Shown here piece after piece: positions 6,559 to 10,028 of a DNA stretch of 10,028 nt; the stretch's first letter is position 1, and every line of letters begins with the position of its first letter. The notes beneath the pieces are model-generated. The model did not search any database. It worked only from the letters and a program-made list of their open reading frames with translations, and was not told the origin of the DNA. The translations under genes and the position numbers were made by a program. The stretch lies in contig JANXSV010000407.1 in NCBI GenBank assembly GCA_025356505.1, positions 1-10,028 on the forward strand, in the 5' to 3' direction. This DNA is from Methylovirgula sp. GTDB lineage: Bacteria; Pseudomonadota; Alphaproteobacteria; Rhizobiales; Beijerinckiaceae.

Positions 6559-7161
6559 ATGTTTTATCCTTTTGCAGATCGTGACAGAGATTTGCTGCCG
6601 CATGACCCCTTCAAGGCGATTATCACGCCGCGTCCGATAGGGTGGATTTCGAGCATGTCGCGCGAAGGACATATCAACCTCGCGCCGTACAGCTTTTTCA
6701 ATGCGTTCTCGAATTCGCCGCCGATTCTGGCGTTTTGCAGCGGGAACAAGAAGGACTCGGTGAGTTTCATTGAAGAAACCCGGGAATTTACCTGGAGCAT
6801 GGCGACTTTCGATCTGAGATTCGAAATGAACGCAACAGGTGCCAGCCTCCCCCGAGGCCAAAATGAATTCGAACATGCCGGTCTGGCGATGGCAGAATCG
6901 AAACTGGTGAAGCCGCCCCGCGTGGCCCGGTCACCTGCCGCGATGGAATGCAAATTGATTGAAATCAAACAGTTGCAGGACATGAACGGCGCTCTTACAG
7001 AGAATTATCTGGTGCTGGGTCAGGTGGTTGGGATGTATATCAACGATGGCTTTATCGCCGACGGCCGGTTTGACACCGCAAAAGCGGTTGCTTTGGCGCG
7101 CTGCGGCTATGCCGACTACAGTGCCGCTGATGAATTATTTACGCTTGAGCGGCCAAAGTGA
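6559..7161 (+). CDS. Flavin reductase family protein (FMN-binding split barrel)
   Basis: A 200-residue cytoplasmic protein of the flavin reductase-like domain family. It has TPRPIGWISS (23-32), INLAPYSFFNAFSNSPP (39-55), KKDSVSFIEE (64-73), an MATFDLRFEMNAT segment (81-93) and a closing RFDTAKAVALARCGYADY (170-187), all in family order. Members bind FMN and reduce flavin with NAD(P)H, often supplying reduced flavin to a monooxygenase. No monooxygenase is in the window, so the partner is unknown. The start has GGAGG at 6550-6554, only 4 nt before the ATG. It follows the YdjA-like gene by 12 nt and is likely in the same operon. No terminator-like hairpin follows. Confidence 0.9.
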   Translation: MFYPFADRDRDLLPHDPFKAIITPRPIGWISSMSREGHINLAPYSFFNAFSNSPPILAFCSGNKKDSVSFIEETREFTWSMATFDLRFEMNATGASLPRGQNEFEHAGLAMAESKLVKPPRVARSPAAMECKLIEIKQLQDMNGALTENYLVLGQVVGMYINDGFIADGRFDTAKAVALARCGYADYSAADELFTLERPK

Positions 7162-7223
7162 TGTGACAGCACAAAGCTTAAGCAAAACTTTACCATAAAT
7201 CACCACACTCTCTTAATGGCTTT

Positions 7224-7230
7224 GGAAGAG
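7224..7230 (+). promoter_or_regulatory. Ribosome-binding site deciding the DUF2336 start
   Basis: GGAAGAG lies 5 nt before the ATG at 7236 but only 2 nt before the GTG at 7233. The ATG is therefore the better start. Confidence 0.65.
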
Positions 7231-7235
7231 ACGTG

Positions 7236-8495
7236 ATGATCGTTCGCAAATTTATGAACTGGGCTCAAACCGCTTCTGCTGGCGCGCGCGCAGAAGGGGC
7301 TAGCGCTTTGGCGCGGGCCTATCTCTATGCTGATCTTTCTGAAGATGATTTTGACGATGCTGAGTTGGCGCTTACGGCTTTGCTCGATGATGCTTCGCCG
7401 CTTGTGCGCCGCGCACTGGCTGAAGCCTTCGCCAGCGCTGCCGATGCTCCGCACCATATTGTGGCTGCGCTGGCTGCTGATCAGTCCGAAGTTTCAACCT
7501 GCCTATTGTCGCGTTCGCCGCTGCTAAGCGATGTGGAACTCACCGAACTGATCAGGGTGAGCGATGAATTTGCCCAGACCGCAATCGCGCTGCGCCCCGG
7601 ACTCTCAGGTATCGTCTGCGCCGAGCTGGCAGGTTCAGCAGAGAAATCCGCGGTTGTCGCCTTGGCACAAAATACGTCTGCCCATGTTGCCGACAGCGCA
7701 ATGGCCGTAATGTTGGCGCGATTTGGTTCGGATCAAGCTTTGCGCGAAGCGCTGCTCTTGCGGCCGAATCTGAGCCTTTCTCTGCGGTTCGATATTACTC
7801 AGGCGATTGCAGCCAGTCTGGAAAAATTTGTCACAGGCTGTGGTTGGGTATCGGAGGCGCGCATGGTGCGCCTGGTTGGCGAGGCGCAGGAGGGTTCTGC
7901 GGTTCTGCTCGCAGAGGGCTCAACATCTGATATTGGGGAACTGGTGCTCCACCTACAGGAGATTGGCGCGCTGACGCCAAGCATGCTGTTGCGGAGCCTG
8001 CTATGCTTCAATAACGATATTTTTGTGCACGCAGTGACCAATCTCAGCCAAATGCGGCAGGGCAGGGTCGAAGGCCTTATAAGCAATTGTATGGGTAGCG
8101 GTTTTGCGGCCATCTTCGCGCGCGCTGGACTTCCCGAAGCTTTGCTCCCCGCGTTCCGGGCGGCGCTGACAGGCAGTGCGCAGATACGAAAAACCCACGG
8201 CGCACAGGTCATGAACCGCTTATCGCGGCCGCTTATCGCTTTTGTCATTCAAAAATGCAGCGATGCTGGCGCGCTTGACCCGCATCTGCTGGCGCTATTG
8301 CGGCGATTCGAGGCTGAAGCGGCGCGAGATGTGGCGCGGCATCTTACTCAGACTATCCTGCAGGAGGAGCGGCAGATCGCATCGGCGCAACGCATCGGGA
8401 TAGCGGCGATTGCCGCCGCGCTGGACGTTCCAATGGTGTTTGAAGATATGTCAGTCGATGATTACCACGTCGTTGACTATGCCGAAGCGGCCTAA
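7236..8495 (+). CDS. DUF2336 domain-containing protein
   Basis: A 419-residue alanine- and leucine-rich, mostly helical protein with no signal peptide or membrane segment, so probably cytoplasmic. The N-terminus (MIVRKFMNWAQ, then GARAEGASALARAYLY at about 16-31) and the helical repeats LDDASPLVRRALAEA (50-64), ALAADQSEV (79-87) and LLSRSPLLSD (90-99) match the alphaproteobacterial DUF2336 family. Members look HEAT-like and have no known biochemical function. A protein-interaction scaffold is inferred from the repeats. The start is the ATG with GGAAGAG 5 nt upstream. It begins 74 bp after the flavin reductase gene, with an 8-bp palindrome GCTTAAGC (7176-7183) in that gap, so it may have its own promoter. 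Its TAA stop overlaps the stop of the convergent NAD kinase gene. Confidence 0.88.
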   Translation: MIVRKFMNWAQTASAGARAEGASALARAYLYADLSEDDFDDAELALTALLDDASPLVRRALAEAFASAADAPHHIVAALAADQSEVSTCLLSRSPLLSDVELTELIRVSDEFAQTAIALRPGLSGIVCAELAGSAEKSAVVALAQNTSAHVADSAMAVMLARFGSDQALREALLLRPNLSLSLRFDITQAIAASLEKFVTGCGWVSEARMVRLVGEAQEGSAVLLAEGSTSDIGELVLHLQEIGALTPSMLLRSLLCFNNDIFVHAVTNLSQMRQGRVEGLISNCMGSGFAAIFARAGLPEALLPAFRAALTGSAQIRKTHGAQVMNRLSRPLIAFVIQKCSDAGALDPHLLALLRRFEAEAARDVARHLTQTILQEERQIASAQRIGIAAIAAALDVPMVFEDMSVDDYHVVDYAEAA

Positions 8496-9283
8496 GCGCC
8501 GAACTGTTCAGCCAGAATACGTTCATCGAGCGAGTGGCCAGGGTCGTGGAGCAGCACGAGATTTGTTTCGTGATCCATATCAATCTCAACGCGTATGATC
8601 GCTTTAAGCTCGAAATGATCGGCTACAACTGCCACCGGGCGCTTCTCTGGCTCAAGCACCTCAATTGTCACCTGACAGCGGTCGGGGAGCAGGGCACCGC
8701 GCCAACGCCGAGGGCGAAATGCCGAAATCGGTGTAAGGGCCATCAAGGGCGCGTTCAACGGCAATATCGGGCCATTTGCGCTGAGATTATATGCTGTTGA
8801 ACCCGCCGGAGTTGCCAATAAGATGCCATCTGCAACCAGTTCCCCTAGCCGCTCCTTGCCATCTATGAGGATTCGCAGCTTTGCAGCTTGATAGGATTGG
8901 CGCAGAAGCGAGACCTCATTGATGGCTCTGGCGCGGGAAATTGTTCCACTGGCCTGAATCGCCCGCATCAGTAGAGGATGGACAATCGAACTTTTCGACT
9001 GGTTTAGCCGATCAATCAGACCTTCGACTTTAAATTCATTCATGAGGAAACCTACAGAGCCTCTGTTAAGGCCATAGATCGGTTTTTCGGTGGACATGAA
9101 TCTGTGCAGCATCTGCAACATTAATCCGTCACCCCCCAGCGCGACGATTACATCGGCGTGCTCAGCCTCGCTATTGCCGTAGGCCTCGATGCATTGCAGT
9201 CTGGCAGTATCCGCTTCCGCTGTGCCCGAGGATAAGAAGGCCATTTTTTCAAAACGGCGGTATCCGCTTTCTGTGACGGTCAT
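8492..9283 (-). CDS. nadK: NAD kinase
   Basis: A 263-residue cytoplasmic ATP-dependent NAD+ kinase, making NADP+ from NAD+. The diagnostic GGDGLML sits at 50-56 (the GGDG contacts nucleotide and Asp52 is the expected catalytic acid). NRGSVGFLMN follows at 73-82, INEV at 121-124 and TPAGSTAYNLSANGPILP at 158-175. SAFRPRRWRGALLP comes later, as in short rhizobial enzymes of about 257 residues. The start is the ATG at 9283-9281; GGAG at 9298-9295 is 11 nt upstream, rather far. The frame stays open upstream to 9478, but those 65 residues do not resemble the family. It is probably essential. It converges on DUF2336 with a 4-nt stop overlap and diverges from the RutE-like gene. Confidence 0.95.
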   Translation of the reverse strand: MTVTESGYRRFEKMAFLSSGTAEADTARLQCIEAYGNSEAEHADVIVALGGDGLMLQMLHRFMSTEKPIYGLNRGSVGFLMNEFKVEGLIDRLNQSKSSIVHPLLMRAIQASGTISRARAINEVSLLRQSYQAAKLRILIDGKERLGELVADGILLATPAGSTAYNLSANGPILPLNAPLMALTPISAFRPRRWRGALLPDRCQVTIEVLEPEKRPVAVVADHFELKAIIRVEIDMDHETNLVLLHDPGHSLDERILAEQFGA

Positions 9284-9417
9284 TCGATCTATGTCTCCAA
9301 GTCGCGCAGAAAATGGTAGTACGGGCAGGGTAAAACAGCAAATAGCATCAAAGGCACTGGTATGCTTGGTGCTAAGCAGGTTATGTGGGGCGGCGCGTTG
9401 GATCTGCGCAAGCTTCC

Positions 9418-9445
9418 CGCGTAGCCGGACGCGCCACATTTTTTT
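9418..9445 (+). other. Terminator-like hairpin upstream of the RutE-like gene
   Basis: CGCGT (9418-9422) and ACGCG (9429-9433) form a 5-bp stem with a 6-nt loop. Five bases later comes a run of seven T (9439-9445). The stem is short and the gap before the T run is long for an efficient terminator. It lies 17 nt before the next start codon. It could stop plus-strand read-through or act in the leader; both are inference. Confidence 0.3.
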
Positions 9446-9462
9446 AGAAACGACGAGGTTCC

Positions 9463-10028
9463 ATGAATTTGATATCACAAGAGACTTTGGCGCAACTCTT
9501 TACGCATGCGCGCACGGCCAACGCATGGCTTGACAAGGATGTGCCGGAGGAGGTTTTGCACCGGTTGTACGACCTGGTGAAGTTCGCTCCAACTTCAGCC
9601 AACTGCTCGCCGTTGCGTGTGGTTTTTGTGAAAAGTGCCGCCGCAAAGCAGCGCCTCAAGCCGTTTATGTCGGCGGGTAATCAGGATAAAACCATGCATG
9701 CGCCCGTGACGGCAATTCTGGCGTTTGATATGGATTTCGCCTCGCATTTGCCGAAACTCTTTCCGCATGTTGACGCGCGTCCGTGGTTTGCCGGCACCGA
9801 TACCGCTGTTCGCACTGTTGCGTTGCGCAATTCGACACTTCAAGCAGGATTTTTCATTGCTGCCGCACGAGCCCTCGGGCTCGATACCGGGCCGATGTCA
9901 GGATTTGATGAGCCTGGATTGAATGCTGAATATTTTGCCGGAACGCGCTACGAAGCGAATTTTCTGGTCAGCCTCGGCTATGCGGACACTGCTGCAACGA
10001 AAGAGCGTTTGCCTCGCTTCGGCTTTGA
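9463..10028 (+). CDS. RutE-like malonic semialdehyde reductase / nitroreductase, 3' end cut by window edge
   Basis: 188 codons are present and the frame is still open at the window end (last residues LPRFGF, then GA). Family length is about 196-200, so only a few residues are missing. Nitroreductase fold, RutE/HadB subgroup: FTHARTANAWLDKDV (13-27), LVKFAPTSANCSPLRVVFV (38-56, FMN-binding), a KTMHAPVTAI segment near 75-84, a WFAG segment, and RALGLDTGPMSGFD with YFAGTRYEANFLVSLGY near the end. RutE reduces malonic semialdehyde to 3-hydroxypropionate in the Rut uracil-degradation pathway, but no other rut genes are here. Related proteins reduce other aldehydes or quinones, so the substrate is uncertain. 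The start is the ATG at 9463 with GAGG at 9455-9458, 4 nt upstream. It is divergent from NAD kinase with a 179-bp gap. Confidence 0.88.
   Translation, partial: MNLISQETLAQLFTHARTANAWLDKDVPEEVLHRLYDLVKFAPTSANCSPLRVVFVKSAAAKQRLKPFMSAGNQDKTMHAPVTAILAFDMDFASHLPKLFPHVDARPWFAGTDTAVRTVALRNSTLQAGFFIAAARALGLDTGPMSGFDEPGLNAEYFAGTRYEANFLVSLGYADTAATKERLPRFGF

Noticed and set aside
6277..6876. Open frame of 199 codons on the minus strand across the nitroreductase/flavin reductase junction
   Set aside because: It is antisense to two well-recognised genes, its composition is arginine- and cysteine-rich without family resemblance, and no ribosome-binding site was noted.
7233..7235. GTG start of the DUF2336 gene
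   Set aside because: It is only 2 nt from the GGAAGAG site, while the following ATG has workable spacing.
9284..9478. N-terminal extension of NAD kinase by 65 residues
   Set aside because: The extension does not resemble the family, would overlap the divergent RutE-like gene, and gives a protein far longer than rhizobial NAD kinases.
1..10028. CRISPR array, tRNA or rRNA, insertion sequence, prophage or defence genes
   Set aside because: No regularly spaced repeats, transposase or integrase motifs, or tRNA-like features were seen, and nearly all sequence is taken by recognised housekeeping or metabolic families.

Overview
The window looks like ordinary chromosome from an alphaproteobacterium, most likely of the Hyphomicrobiales (Rhizobiales). 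This rests on family content: an N-terminus resembling rhizobial MctP-type symporters, a DUF3311 partner, a short rhizobial-type NAD kinase, a DUF2336 protein and a stand-alone Lrp/AsnC ligand-binding protein. Moderate GC and Shine-Dalgarno-led starts fit too. No rRNA, tRNA, CRISPR array, insertion sequence, integrase or phage gene was seen, and gene density is high throughout.

Left part (1-2115). A minus-strand pair, a DUF3311 small membrane protein followed by the 5' end of a sodium:solute symporter cut by the window edge, is arranged as a translationally coupled operon (ATGA overlap, with a hairpin just before the second start). A 393-bp divergent intergenic region holds several inverted repeats and a promoter-like sequence. 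It leads to a plus-strand OmpP1/FadL-type outer membrane transporter that ends at a strong intrinsic terminator.

Middle (2229-5844). A minus-strand operon-like trio: a large YfhO-family polytopic membrane protein, a secreted protein with three similar beta-rich segments, and a 78-residue stand-alone Lrp/AsnC ligand-binding domain. Gaps between the genes are 28 and 18 nt. The first two suggest cell-envelope or glycan work. The role of the third here is unclear. This trio is the least explained part of the window.

Right part (5983-10028). A tightly spaced plus-strand pair encodes a YdjA-like nitroreductase and a flavin reductase family protein. After it come a DUF2336 protein (+), NAD kinase (-) whose stop codon overlaps that of DUF2336, and, divergent from NAD kinase, a RutE-like nitroreductase that runs off the window a few codons before its expected end. 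Three flavin or NAD(P)H-linked enzymes and the NADP-producing kinase therefore lie within about 4 kb. A shared redox role is possible but not shown.
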